Made by a program: the position numbers and the translations under genes. Under the pieces are notes generated by a model. It ran no database searches, was not told where the DNA came from, and saw nothing but the letters and a program-made list of their open reading frames with translations. Below, one piece after another: positions 10,260 to 20,057 of a stretch of 64,000 nt of DNA. Position 1 is the stretch's first letter. The number at the start of each line of letters is the position of its first letter. This DNA comes from Eutreptiella sp. 'Long Island Sound 2002' (lineage: Eukaryota > Euglenozoa > Euglenophyceae > Eutreptiales > Eutreptiaceae): the NCBI GenBank assembly GCA_964036045.1, contig OZ038383.1, forward strand, positions 94,669,568 to 94,733,567, given 5' to 3'.

Positions 10260-10875
10260 CGCCGCTTTTGATGGTCCCAATCCAGGCCAGAGCAGCAAGC
10301 TCCCGCGGCGGCGGCGGCCTCCTTGGCCCTGTGGTTGTCAGTACAAGCCCGCTTGACCCCTGATGGGACGGTCCAAGCGGTGTGGACCGCCCTGGAGGGC
10401 CTGGTGCCCTCCCAAAAGAACTCATGGCGCCCCCGAGACCGTGACGTCCTGCGGGCGGCCGAGAGACTAGATGCGGGTGTCGGGTCGGCGACAGCGCACA
10501 CGGTCCAGGCCTGGTGGCCGGGTCGCCACAACGCGACGTACGGAGCCCACCTGCGCGTGAAGAAGGCCAAGCTTGCAGGGGTGGCCGTGGCATCCCACAC
10601 AGGACGAGCACTGCGCCTCCGGCAGCCCAAGTTCCGCCTCCTCACCCAGGTCAGCCCCGACGGCGTCCGCTTCCCGGGCGCTGGACGCCTTCCAAGGGGA
10701 GCTACTCCGCCAGGCGCAGGAGCTCCACTGGGGCCACGCGGGCCTCCCCTTGGACCTCTCCCGCCTCCATGCCCCCGTTCATCCGGGCGACCCCATTGAC
10801 GACCCGGACTTCATCCCGCTAATGCGCGCGGTGTTGCCCCGGGTGGCGGAACCGCCGGTTGCGGGGGCCCCCTGA
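10260..10875 (+). pseudogene. LINE region between nuclease and reverse transcriptase
   Basis: Two overlapping frames: one reads LTPDGTVQAVWTALEGLVPS and ATAHTVQAWWPGRHNATYG, the other (after about 10660) LDAFQGELLRQAQELHWGHA and GDPIDDPDFIPLMRAVLPRV. This fits the helical linker that precedes the RT in many LINEs. A frameshift near 10660 joins them. Confidence 0.45.
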
Positions 10876-10989
10876 CATTCCACGACATGGAGCAGGCCGT
10901 AAAAGAGGGATCTCCAGCCGCGTCCCTCCACGAGCTGCCGCGGCTCTTGGTATTCGCCCTGCCGGGCTTCGGCTTGCGGCTCCTAACTG

Positions 10990-12110
10990 GGTGTCCTCGA
11001 GGCCCTGGCATGAGGGACCCCCAGCTGCCTGCTCTCGGCGGTCCTCCACCTCTGCCTCACCAAGAAGCTCCCAGCGTGGCTGGTGCGCAACACCCGGCCC
11101 TTCATGCTGGAGCCCTACCTCCGGCGGCTGGAGACAGGCGTCGTCCAGGACCGCCGGGTAACCCGCCGTGAGCTCAGGCGCCCCGTGCCCCTGGAACACT
11201 TTGCCTATCGGCGGCAATTGTCGGGCGCCAGATGCTGGCCCTAACCTGCCGCTAGCTGTTGGCCGGCTGGGCCATCCAGCACGGGGAAGTCTGATTGGAC
11301 GACTGGGATGAGATGAATGCCCTAGGCAACTCAGATCGCGAGGCGGCCAGAGCGTGGGGTCGCGAGGCCCCCGAGGAGTCTTTGTCGCCCTGGCTTGAGA
11401 ACTTCTACGATGGGCTCGACGTTTGGGTTGCCTCCACGTACGGTCTGGCGGGCCCGTACAAGCTGCGCCATGGCGGGGCCCAGGGCGAGAGCTAGGGCGT
11501 GGGGTACTTCTCCAAGATCTTGGAGAAACGGACGGATTACGTCTGCCACATAGTCCGCGAAGGCCTCTACCCCGAAGACCGGCGGCCTAGCGCGCCACAC
11601 CCGGCGGCCTACGTCCTGCGGCAACCCGCCGCCCCCCACGGTTTCCTCCTCAAGGTCGCCTTCAGCAAGGACCGCTGCCACGTCAGCCTCACGGGGTGGG
11701 GCCTGGCCTGGCTGATGGGCATCTGTGCGGTCACGTGCGCGGCAGCCTGCGGCTCGGTGCAGGTGGGGAAGCTGAAGGTGTACCACCTAGTCTCGCGCAA
11801 GCGCCGGCTTCACTACACCCCGGAGACTCTGCCCACGACCCTGGGCCCGCTCCCGCTGTAGTCCGGGGGCTTCATGCTCACCGGGGTACCCCTGCTGATG
11901 GGTGAGCACCCGGGCCAGCAGATCGCCAAAGCGGAGGTGAGCATGGCAAAGATCGAGCGCGCTCTACGGCCTGTGCCCAGCCTACGTGCTCGTCCTCTGT
12001 ATCGTCCTCGCGTACGTAGTCTGAGCCTTGGACTATATCTACGAGGCCATGCCGCCGTGCCCAACGCGCCTTCGCCGCATGCAGACGGCAGTGGACAGAG
12101 TCTTGACCAA
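10990..12110 (+). pseudogene. Reverse transcriptase of the LINE, catalytic box mutated
   Basis: N-terminal RT signature: LTKKLPAWLVRNTRPFMLEP and HFAYRRQLSGAR. Motif A region: LDDWDEMNALGNSDREAARA from 11295. Motif B: HGGAQGES, then TAG at 11493-11495, then GVGYFSKIL, matching the QGDxxxxxxF pattern of LINE RTs. Motif C reads AFSKDR at about 11658-11675 where FxDD is expected, so the first catalytic Asp is Lys. The thumb-like stretch GGFMLTGVPLLMGEHPGQQI follows TAG at 11859-11861. Other interruptions are TAG at 11253 and TGA at 11292. Homology is strong by motif order; activity is excluded by the motif C change and the stops. Confidence 0.75.
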
Positions 12111-12119
12111 CGGCGCTGT

Positions 12120-12965
12120 GTGTGCCGCGTAACGTACCCAGGGCCCTTCTGTGGATGCCCGTCGCAGGCGGGGGCTTCGGCTTCCCCCACATGTACAGTC
12201 GGATGCGCCCCCGGCACGTTCGGGTTTCTCAGGGCCATGGATTCGCGCAGTGTACCTGTCCGCGAGAACGTCCGCGCCCTCTGCCACCCATACCACTAGA
12301 AGGGCCTAGATGGCCCGGACCAAGAGTGCCTGCCAGCGGCCGTGGACACCCGCGTGTACCGACCGTAAGATTCCGGAGGGGTCGTCCTGGCCGTAGATGG
12401 GGCGATGGAGGTCACGCCCGACGGCGACACCCTGGGCTCGGGCGCCGTAGTAGCGGACGCCGCGGGGGTCCTCGCGATCGTTGCCTCAGGGGTCCTGACA
12501 CCGGCCGCTAGCCCATGGCCCGTTGAGTGGGTGGGCAAGCTGGAGGCGTGGCGCCTCGCCGAGACGCTCGGTGTCGCCCTCGCGGCGGTCCAATATGTGG
12601 GCGCTGACTGCACCTCCGCCACCCTCGGCGGTGACGGGGGCGTCCCCTGCCAGTCCCCCTGGGTGGACAGCGTACGGGTCACCTTCGCCGAGGCCATAGG
12701 GCGCAGCCAGCTAGACCTGTACGTGCCGGCACAGCACAACACTCAGTGGTCTGGCCTCCTTTCCGACCTGCAAGCACACGCCCACGACTTGGCGGCGTTG
12801 GGCCCGGGCACGGTGCAAGGGCACGTACCCGCTCCCGAGGGCACTGGACGGGACGGCCTAGCTGTTCTCATTGCGCCGCCTGGTGACAGCGGTCCCGCGA
12901 GAGATGGACCGCTTCTACGCCCTGCCGGCGGCCCCATCCGTGACCTTCGTCCCGCCTGGGGATGA
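12120..12965 (+). pseudogene. Post-RT motif and RNase H-like domain of the LINE
   Basis: RALLWMPVAGGGFGFPHMYS (about 12144-12200) matches the GGLGFP-type motif after LINE RTs. After a frameshift the RNase H-like part begins with GGVVLAVDGAMEVTPDGDTL (first Asp near 12396), continues with EWVGKLEAWRLAETLGVALA (the Glu helix) and YVGADCTSATLG (second Asp near 12606), and ends LYVPAQHNTQWSGLLSDLQA, resembling the VPAHxxxxxN...AD end of the family. TAG at 12297 and TAA at 12366 precede the domain. The acidic residues are kept, unlike those of the RT. Confidence 0.65.
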
Positions 12966-14010
12966 CCAGGCCTTGCAGGCGTGGGCCCAGCTCCTGGATG
13001 ACGGGGAGCTGACAATGGAGAGCCTCAGGTTTGCGGCCTCGGTGCGCATGGCACCCTCGACACCTCGGTGCACGCGGACTTCCACTACGCGTACTACTCG
13101 CAGCCTTGCAAGGGGTGGGGGGATCATATGGTCTGATCGTGCCCCGTGGTGCTCGCGGCGGCCTTGACCGGTTTTAGGGCCATGTGCGCCCTGTTTCGGT
13201 CCCGGGGCTATGCCATATGCTTGCGCGACTGCTTGGGGGCCACGGTCTATGACAAAGCAGGCCGTACCTCGCTTTGGAAGCTATAGTGTGGGACGAGGAC
13301 GTGGTCGTGCAGTCTGAGAGCGCCGCCTGGGATGTGGCCATCACGTGGTATGGGCTCATGTGGGCCAGGGCCTCGCAGCCTTGGCCTGCCCGCCAGCGCG
13401 CCGCCCCAATGACGGGGTACCTGCGCGTGGTGGTGGACTGGGTGGTGCTTCCACCGCCCGCCCGGTGGGCGCGCCTGATGCGCAACGGCGGGAGCGGGTG
13501 GCCGGCAGGCGTGTCCCGCCGCCTTGGTGACGCCGGCACCCTGCTACGCTACGCCATGGGCGAATCCGCGTGCGCGGTAGCTGGGCCGCGCCCTGGGCTG
13601 GTGGGCTGCGCCGTCCCCGTGTCCGTGGCGGACCCAGCCGAACTTGGGGCGAGCCCCGACGTCCTCGGGGTGTTCAGGGTAGGCACCCGGCCGTCCCTGC
13701 ACGGAGCCACGCCGGAGGTGGTCTTGGCCCCGCCCGCAACCAGCCGGGCACTGTTCCCGGGCTTTAGCCTCTAGCCGCTTGGGGACGGGCCCCTGCTAGC
13801 GCCACCCGGCCTCCTCGAGGCCCTGCTTGCCTTCTTCCCCGTGGAGGCGGCGGCCCAGGAGGACCTGCCGGAGCAGGGCGCGGGTCCCGAGCCCTAGGCT
13901 GGCGACCCCGACCTGGGCCTGGAGCTCGAAGTTGACGAGGAAGACGAGTACCTCCTCAGCAAGTCGCCCCCCCCCCCCCTTCCCACCCCCCCCCCCCCCA
14001 AGGTACCGAC
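12871..14010 (+). pseudogene. LINE C-terminal region, unassigned
   Basis: Successive frames read MDRFYALPAAPSVTFVPPGD and ALQAWAQLLDDGELTMESLR. Next comes HADFHYAYYSQPCKGWGDHM with TGA at 13134 and then AMCALFRSRGYAICLRDCLG. A frame from 13274 to about 13970 follows (EAIVWDEDVVVQSESAAWDV, YLRVVVDWVVLPPPARWARL, LLEALLAFFPVEAAAQEDLP), crossing TAG at 13772 and 13895 and ending in an acidic stretch (LELEVDEEDEYLLSK) and poly-Pro from C tracts. No family recognised. Position and stop pattern tie it to the LINE. Confidence 0.45.
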
Positions 14011-14039
14011 CCGGCATCGGGGGGTGGGGGATCCCGTAG

Positions 14040-15050
14040 GCTCAGCCCGCGTCCGGGCACCCCCCCGCCTAGGGCCGGGATCCCCGGTGGTGCGCACAGC
14101 CCCGGGGCGACCCAGCCGCCGGGACGCGTAGGGTAGCGCCGCCCAGGCGGGCCTTGACCTCACCCCCCCGGGCAGCAGCGCGCTCCCGCTCGCCGCCCTC
14201 CTCGCCCCCGTGACTAGCGTGCCGCGCCTCGGCCCGCAGAGCGGGTGGACCTAAGTGGGCCATGACCTCGCCCCATGTGGCCAGCGGGGCCCCCAACGTA
14301 CATGGGCGCCCAGCGCGCACCGCGCACCACAGCCTGGCCCTCCTTGACCTCCCCGACACACATGGCTGGCCCAGTCTGAGCAGGCGGACGAGCGCACCAT
14401 CGGCCCCACCGCGGGCCGGTGGCGGCGCCCGCGCGAGTACCATTGAAAGAGCTTCCCAATCGCAGCGAAGGGCCAGCCCCGTGCACGCTCTGCCTGCGCG
14501 CGTCACGTGCATCCGCCCAAGCTACCGAGGGACAAGCACCAAGATGTTAGGGTGACCCGCAGGGGCGGGGCGGGGGGGCGCACAGAGGGAGGGTTTGGGT
14601 AGAGGCAGGGGTCCAAGAGCGGCGTCCAAGCAGCACCGGCAACTGCCAGGTGGGCAAGGAGGGAGACACCTGCTCCCGACCCCCCCCCCCCCCTCTACAA
14701 GGACAGCCCTCCCCCAATTTTCGGCGAGCGCCGTCACGGGCCCAGCCCAAAGCCACCCTACACCGGGCCCAGGGGCACGGCCACCCCGGAGAGATGTTTG
14801 GGCAAAGCGTGACCTCAGTTGTGGACCCGGTCATGCCTGCACGGCACCCCCCCCCCCCCCCGGTAGGCACAGCGACGCCCTCTCGCTCCGCGCAGTGGGT
14901 ACATCTTAGCACCATGCCACGGCGCCACGTCGCGTAACCTCCTCACCGCGCCCTCCCTCCGCCGTCCCCGTACCGGATGGGCTGGCGCGGGCTGCGTGCC
15001 GGTTTCCCGCAGCCGCCTGAACTCCTGGGAGCAGCAGACGTAGCGGTGGA
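14040..15050. other. GC-rich stretch with C tracts, no assignable gene
   Basis: Several poly-C runs (about 14680 and 14848) and short open frames in all phases. A plus-strand piece (VHALPARVTCIRPSYRGTST near 14480-14540) is protein-like but isolated. It lies inside the presumed LINE. Confidence 0.4.
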
Positions 15051-15059
15051 TGGCACGGA

Positions 15060-15830
15060 GCGACCCGGCGTCGGCCCTCCGCCTCTGGGTCGCGCATGTG
15101 AGCCACGCGCTACCCCCCCCGCCTCCCGCGCACAAAACGGTCCCTCGCGAGCGTCGCCTGTGTGCTGCACGCCCTCGGGGAGCCGCCCCCAGGCCTCCTC
15201 AGCCTGGAGGACATCCTCATGGGGTGCTTCCTCAACTGGACGGCTACGGGAGCGGACCCCAAATGGGGGCTGTCAGCCCTGCAACGCATTCCCTAGGGCC
15301 TGGCGGTATCAAGGCCAGCGCTCCACGAGGCCCTCGGCTAGCGCTATGGCGCGGCAGCCTCGCTTTGGCGGTCCCCCCGCCTCCACTGGAGGGATGGCGC
15401 GCGGCCCTCTCTGGTGGCCCCTCTGGTGGCACCCCTCTGGGACCCGGGTTCCCTCCCTATCCACCGCGGCGGGGCCGCCACCCCGCAGGCGTGGACCAGC
15501 GCCCCCCAGCGCCGGGTGCTCCTCATCGAAGGGTGGGACAGCGAGGAGGAGGGCTCTGGGGGCCATTGGGTGGGAGTCACCCACGAAGGCGCCGTCCGGT
15601 GCCTCTCCCGGGGCGACAGGTCCCTCGCTGCGCCCGCGGACCTACATGCGGCCACTGGCGCGGTGCTGGCCTCGATCCCGCGGGTGTATGCCGTGTAGTA
15701 TGCGGTGCTGCCTGCCCCGGGCTCGCCCCCGCAGCACCAGTACCCCCGCGCGGGCGTGGCTCGCGGCCCACGCGCTCGTGCGGGCGTGGCGGCTGTGCCG
15801 CAGGGTGCAGGCCGCGTTTCACGCACCCTG
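15060..15830 (+). pseudogene. Cys/His protease-like C-terminal module of the LINE
   Basis: One frame runs about 250 codons broken only by TAG at 15294, 15339 and 15696. It has RSLASVACVLHALGEPPPGL followed by LSLEDILMGCFLNW, then 130 codons later RVLLIEGWDSEEEGSGGHWV and GVTHEGAVRCLSRGDRSLA. A Cys (15159-15161) before an LHAL helix and a His (15564-15566) in GGHWVGV is the layout of papain-like deubiquitinase folds such as Josephin (xCAxHALN...HW). Cysteine protease domains are known in some algal LINEs. Assignment rests on two short motifs, so it could be another papain-like family or coincidence. Confidence 0.45.
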
Positions 15831-15834
15831 ACCC

Positions 15835-16730
15835 AGGTGTGCGGGCACCAGGCGGCCGTCCGCTGAGGCTACCGTGACCCTCCCCCCTCCCCCCTCTCCC
15901 CCCCCCCCCCCCCCCCCGCACAAGCCACGGCACGGCGACAGGCCTCCCCCCCCCCCCCGGCCCATGGGTGCGGGCGGGAGCGCATAGCATGTATGGCCGG
16001 CCGATATGCAGAGTCGTTGGGACAGCCATCGAGCGCCCCCAGGCGGCCTATGAGCCTCAAGATCAGCCTTCCAATCAAATCAAATCAAATCCCCCAGACA
16101 TCTCCCCCATCCCAGCTGCCCCCCACCCCGTGGGTTGTGCCGCTGCACGACCCGGTTGCGGGGGCTCAGGCCCCCAGGTGTCTGCCCCCCCCCCCCCTTC
16201 GCCGCTTCGGGGCCCACAAGTGGGCGGGGCAGAGGGGGGGGGTTCCACATGGGCCTTCAAGGCGCTGCTCAGAAAAGCCGTTGTAATGTACACACATACA
16301 CAACTGTTTTGGCCTCCCGCAGGGGCATGACGGACAGACAGACCAGCCAGACAGGACTATGTACACAAATGATGAAGGCAATCGCACGGTGGTCAAACCA
16401 AAAGTGTCCCTCAAGGACCACCTTGGCAGCCGTAACGCATCCATGTGTAGCCCATTTTCCCCGCAGCACGCCCGGCTGTGCCCCCCCCGTTGTCCAAGCA
16501 ACCGTTGTCCAAGCAACGCCTATGTCCAAGCAACACCAGGCGTTGGTTCTGTCAATTTTTGCACCGTTGATTTTGGCGGTGCGTTTTTCAATGTGTTCTA
16601 CTGTGTGCCATGTGTGCTTCCTAATACCTTGGTTTTGAGATGCATGATGTTCATATTGTGTGTCAAGGCAGCTCTGTTGGCCAAGAGGGCATTTGTAGCA
16701 TGTTTTGCCTCTTGGTTTTCAAAATAGTAC
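15835..16730. other. Poly-C/poly-G tracts and small tandem repeat, no gene recognised
   Basis: C tracts at about 15900-15917 and 15949-15958; the 5-mer AATCA repeated near 16074-16092; a 15-base unit CGTTGTCCAAGCAAC repeated about three times at 16489-16540. Short frames only. Confidence 0.6.
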
Positions 16731-16733
16731 ACC

Positions 16734-16976
16734 ATGTCTTGGATAAAGCCCGATTGGCCGTTGTACTACACACGGTCCAGTGGTGCAGAAAGTCGTGGTG
16801 TTGTCGTTGGTCCCTCTCCCTGGGGTGCAGATTATGTGGCAATTGAGTATGAGTGCAATGGGAAGACTATAACACACGACTGTGCATTGTTGGAGAAGAT
16901 CCGTTTCATCATCCGTTCTCCATCACTCCCCCCCCCCCCCTTTCACCATCACCTGCCCCACCGTCACCTTCCCTGA
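16734..16976 (+). CDS. Small unassigned ORF
   Basis: Reads SWIKPDWPLYYTRSSGAESR, then GADYVAIEYECNGKTITHDC and ALLEKIRFI before falling into a C tract that gives Pro/His. The first 60 codons look protein-like (aromatic and charged residues mixed). No start ATG is assured and no family is recognised; it may be an exon of a decayed gene. Downstream to 17460 further short frames (for example GSKHVFGARGMFSNCVCQFL) suggest more fragments. Confidence 0.25.
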   Translation: MSWIKPDWPLYYTRSSGAESRGVVVGPSPWGADYVAIEYECNGKTITHDCALLEKIRFIIRSPSLPPPPFHHHLPHRHLP

Positions 16977-17459
16977 CGCCACCACCTACATCGACGAAAG
17001 CAACCCCCGCAATAAAACCCCCACCTTCCACCTGCCCCCAACAAATTTGGTTTGGAGTTCTTTTGGAAGAAGGGACTCCCCGTGGTCGCAACTGCATCAG
17101 TGCCAGTCCCAGTCCTTGTGGAGGTCAACTGTGAGAAGGTGGGTAGCAAGCATGTGTTTGGGGCTCGGGGCATGTTTTCAAACTGTGTGTGCCAGTTTTT
17201 GGTTCCCAATGATCGCTGCTCATGAGTGCTATGTTGCATATGTCAACCCTTTACTTGTGTCCCACCATCTCTGCTTCAAACCCCCTGAGGACGGTCTACC
17301 CGTGTACCACGCAAGTCCCGGCGCGTGGAGGCCGAAAAGCATGCAAATCCCCGTCAATTACCGGCTTGCGCGTAAGCAACGCCCTTGTCTCAGCAGCACT
17401 AGGCTTTTCTTCCGTCAAGTTGTGGTCATTTACCGTTGCTTGGACAAGGGGGGGGGGTA

Positions 17460-17955
17460 AGAGATCTCACAGGGAAACCGCGCATTGTAGTGCTGTAGTG
17501 GGCGGGCCCCATGGTATTGTTTTGCGGGGAGGGGGGGGGATATCTTGTTGCGGTGCAGACCCTGGACTGCAACGGCCCCCGTGCCCCCCCTCACACGTCT
17601 AGGAGCCCACACCAGACCCAGAGCGGCACTGTGCATCACCAGGGGTGTTAGTAAACCCGGAGTGAACTCCGGGAAAAGTGATTTTTCACTTTGTTTTACC
17701 CCATTTCTTTCTCTTGCCAAACACCCGAAGCGCAACCCTCAGGCCTCCTAAGTCACCAAGATTTTGGTGATTTCCGGTGACCGGTGGCTTGGTAGTGTTT
17801 TACACTTGGTGACCTTGGGGACCTACATTTAACAATAGCAGAAGGGAAACACCTAGGAGCACGCAGAAGCTGTTGCGGTGCAAGGGATGGGCTGTGTGAT
17901 CGGCGTTGGGAGTGCAGTTATCTGTGCCATACTTTCTTGATGTCATATCAAAGTT
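17460..17955. other. No gene recognised
   Basis: G tracts at about 17448-17457 and 17527-17537, then unremarkable sequence. CACCAAGATTTTGGTGATTT near 17754 contains a short inverted repeat (CACCAAGATTTTGGTG). Confidence 0.4.
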
Positions 17956-18159
17956 ATGGCCTCCTACCCTAATTTTTGGCCACGCAATGGTGTTTTGTAT
18001 GTGCGAAAGCCGTTTGTGGCCCAACGCAAGTGGATGTATGATGTGGAGATCAACCTAAAATTGAAGAGCAAGACAAAAACTGTTGATGAAATTCAAGTCC
18101 CAGGGCGAGGTGTGGCTTTTCAGTATAATTTTTTTTCGAATTTTTATACCGGAAGGTAG
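17956..18159 (+). CDS. Small unassigned ORF
   Basis: Begins with ATG and reads ASYPNFWPRNGVLYVRKPFV, then WMYDVEINLKLKSKTKTVDE and GVAFQYNFFSNFY. Alternating hydrophobic/charged residues suggest beta strands. It is 67 codons long with no recognised family, surrounded by T-rich non-coding DNA. Possibly an exon or relic. Confidence 0.25.
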   Translation: MASYPNFWPRNGVLYVRKPFVAQRKWMYDVEINLKLKSKTKTVDEIQVPGRGVAFQYNFFSNFYTGR

Positions 18160-18506
18160 CAAGGAATGTCGGGGAATACACTAACAACCTCCTGGAAAGG
18201 GCAACATGCATCCAAAAACTTTTTTTACAATCTTTTACAGCTTTTGACAAACTTTTTTTTAAAAAAAATGTTGGAGTGTTTTTTTTCTTGCGATTTTTAC
18301 AGTTTTTTACGAAGCCGTGGGAATGGTTGGTGACTTTGGTTCAGGTGACTCAGGAGGCCTAAACCCTGCCCCCCATGTCCAGGCCCACGCGGACTGCTGC
18401 CTAAGCCACTCCACCGACGGCATGTATCGGGGTCGCGGGGGTGAACTTGTAGAGGAAGTCCATGGTCCGAGACACCCCCTTCCAATAGATAGGCTAGGAT
18501 AGGCTG

Positions 18507-18960
18507 CTATCTAGATGGCCCTGCCACCCGGGTGAAGGTGCGAGGCCAGCGCACCAACTGCCGCCCACAATGGTGAGGGGCCAGCTCACAGGAAAGAGCT
18601 GCATGTGGGGCTCCTCTTGTTCCATCCCGCCACAGATGACACACCAGTTGGCCTGGTGCACGGGCTTCATTTTGTGGTCCCGGCGGAGGCGCAGGACTTA
18701 CATGGTGGCGGCCTTGGCATCGTGTTCCATGCTGGCCCTGCAGTGGGTGGAGGACAATTTGACCATGGAAAGCGGGATCCTGCCAGCCATAGCTTGGCTC
18801 GAGGGCTGTGTGCCCTCTATTGGTGGCCAACCGGGCAGCCGTGGCCTCCCAGTGGAAGTGGGCGATAGTGGCAAGGGTGGGCGCCGCCGACGTGAGCGAA
18901 CCCGTGGGGCTAGGGAGGAATGGCCGGGCATGCCGGTCTGGGTTGTCCAGCAGGGTCACC
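18507..18960 (-). pseudogene. LINE C-terminal tail with RVT zinc-binding motif (minus strand)
   Basis: On the minus strand a frame reads HKMKPVHQANWCVICGGMEQ and EEPHMQLF (CVICGG at about 18644-18628). This fits the zinc-binding tail of many LINE polyproteins, a CxxC followed by a His in an E/H-rich helix. Upstream in the same frame is MEHDAKAATM, then TAA near 18700, then VLRLRRD. A second minus frame stays open over the same stretch, so an indel separates the halves. It is a different copy and orientation from the 6-16 kb LINE. Short and decayed. Confidence 0.4.
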
Positions 18961-19129
18961 CTGGCGCTGGACTCTCATGACCCCGTGTCAGACCAGCCCG
19001 AGGGGTGGGTGTTGTGGTGAGAGCTCTGGTGGAGATCCTGGAGGTGGGCCGTGGGGCGGCGTTGTCTGCACCCTTGGAGGGCCCATGTTCATCCGTCCAC
19101 CACTGCAAGCTGGTTGACGAGGCCTGCCA

Positions 19130-19300
19130 CTCACATCCACACACACATTCACACTCACGCTCACACCCCCTCACCGCCCCCCCCCCCCAACTCACACTCA
19201 CACTGAAACCCACACTCACACTCACACTCTAGGTTAGTGTTAACCCAATGTTGGTTAGTGAGTGTTGGTGTAGGCGTGTGAGTGTGAGCATGGGTGCATC
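19130..19300 (+). repeat. ACTCAC-rich microsatellite
   Basis: Degenerate CACTCA/CACACT repeats with a C tract near 19180, followed by GTTAGTG/GTGAGTGTG on the same strand, so the two halves could pair. Confidence 0.7.
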
Positions 19301-19924
19301 CGTGTATACATGCCCCTGCCCTTGTGCCTCCTATATTTATTCATTCTGTTAAAGAAAGCAGCATTCTTTCTCAGGCTGGAGCCCCACACGTCTGTGTTAC
19401 CTTCATATGGACTTGCCCTTGTGCTCAGCGCATTCGCATGGCTGTGACCACACATAACCCAATACAAGTCTTATTGGTCGTCCCTTCATCATGTTCGTTC
19501 CCCAAGGCCCAAGCTGGCTTTGCGGACCTGCTCAGGGGCACACAAACGCCCAGGCTACGGCAAAGTGGGCCCTCCCAACCCACCGCAACAGTTGAGGGAG
19601 GGGGGGTGGCAACAGTGGGTAGGCTACCACTGAGGCATGGGGGACACTATTTCAAGCAAGTTGGAGCAGCGAAAGCAGTCAGGGATGAGGAGGAACCAAT
19701 AGGTGGGCATTGGATACACTGCGCCAGTAAACACGTGTGCAAAAAGATTAGTTGGCCAGTGCAAGTAGCAGTGACAGCACGGGGAGCGGAGAGCCATGGA
19801 GAATCAATGGAGAACAACTGCAAAAAGGAACAACACTGTACCGGTGGGCCTCCTCGTTCCTACTTGGCTTTCTACACACCCAATGTCCACATAAACCGAC
19901 TCAGAGAGACCGACCTCCCCCACT

Positions 19925-20057
19925 CCCTTTTATGCGCACGCTCGCACACTCACACGCACACTCATACTCACATTCACAGTTACTCTCCCACTCACTCTTG
20001 CGCTCATACACTGCCACCCCCATTTACGCACACGCTCACACCCGTGCACACGCTCAG
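19925..20057 (+). repeat. CACTCA-rich tract ending in a splice-acceptor-like CAG
   Basis: Pyrimidine/CA-rich tract (CACACTCACACGCACACTCA and variants) immediately before the cyclase exon; its last bases CGCTCAG at 20051-20057 make a plausible 3' splice site. Intronic location is inferred. Confidence 0.6.

Larger units (their letters stand above)
6000..15900 (+). mobile_element. Large decayed LINE retrotransposon (AP-endonuclease, RT, RNase H, protease-like module)
   Basis: Along one strand, in the expected order, are an AP-endonuclease-like domain (9.5-10.1 kb), a reverse transcriptase (11.0-12.1 kb), a GGFGFP-type post-RT motif (about 12.17 kb), an RNase H-like domain (12.38-12.85 kb) and a C-terminal region ending in a Cys/His protease-like module (15.1-15.7 kb). 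Upstream, 6.0-9.4 kb is Pro/Ala-rich with a zinc-knuckle-like stretch. The frame changes at least eight times, often beside homopolymers, and in-frame stops are mostly TAG. The RT catalytic box is mutated. I infer an inactive, old copy. Elements combining AP-endonuclease, RT, RNase H and a cysteine protease are known among algal LINEs of the Dualen/RandI type; assignment to that group is inference. Exact ends are not defined. Confidence 0.75.

Noticed and set aside
6000-15900. Firm conclusion that UAG is a sense codon
   Set aside because: Intact exons elsewhere use only normal Gln codons, the RT active site is mutated and frameshifts are frequent, so decay explains most of it; kept only as a hypothesis.
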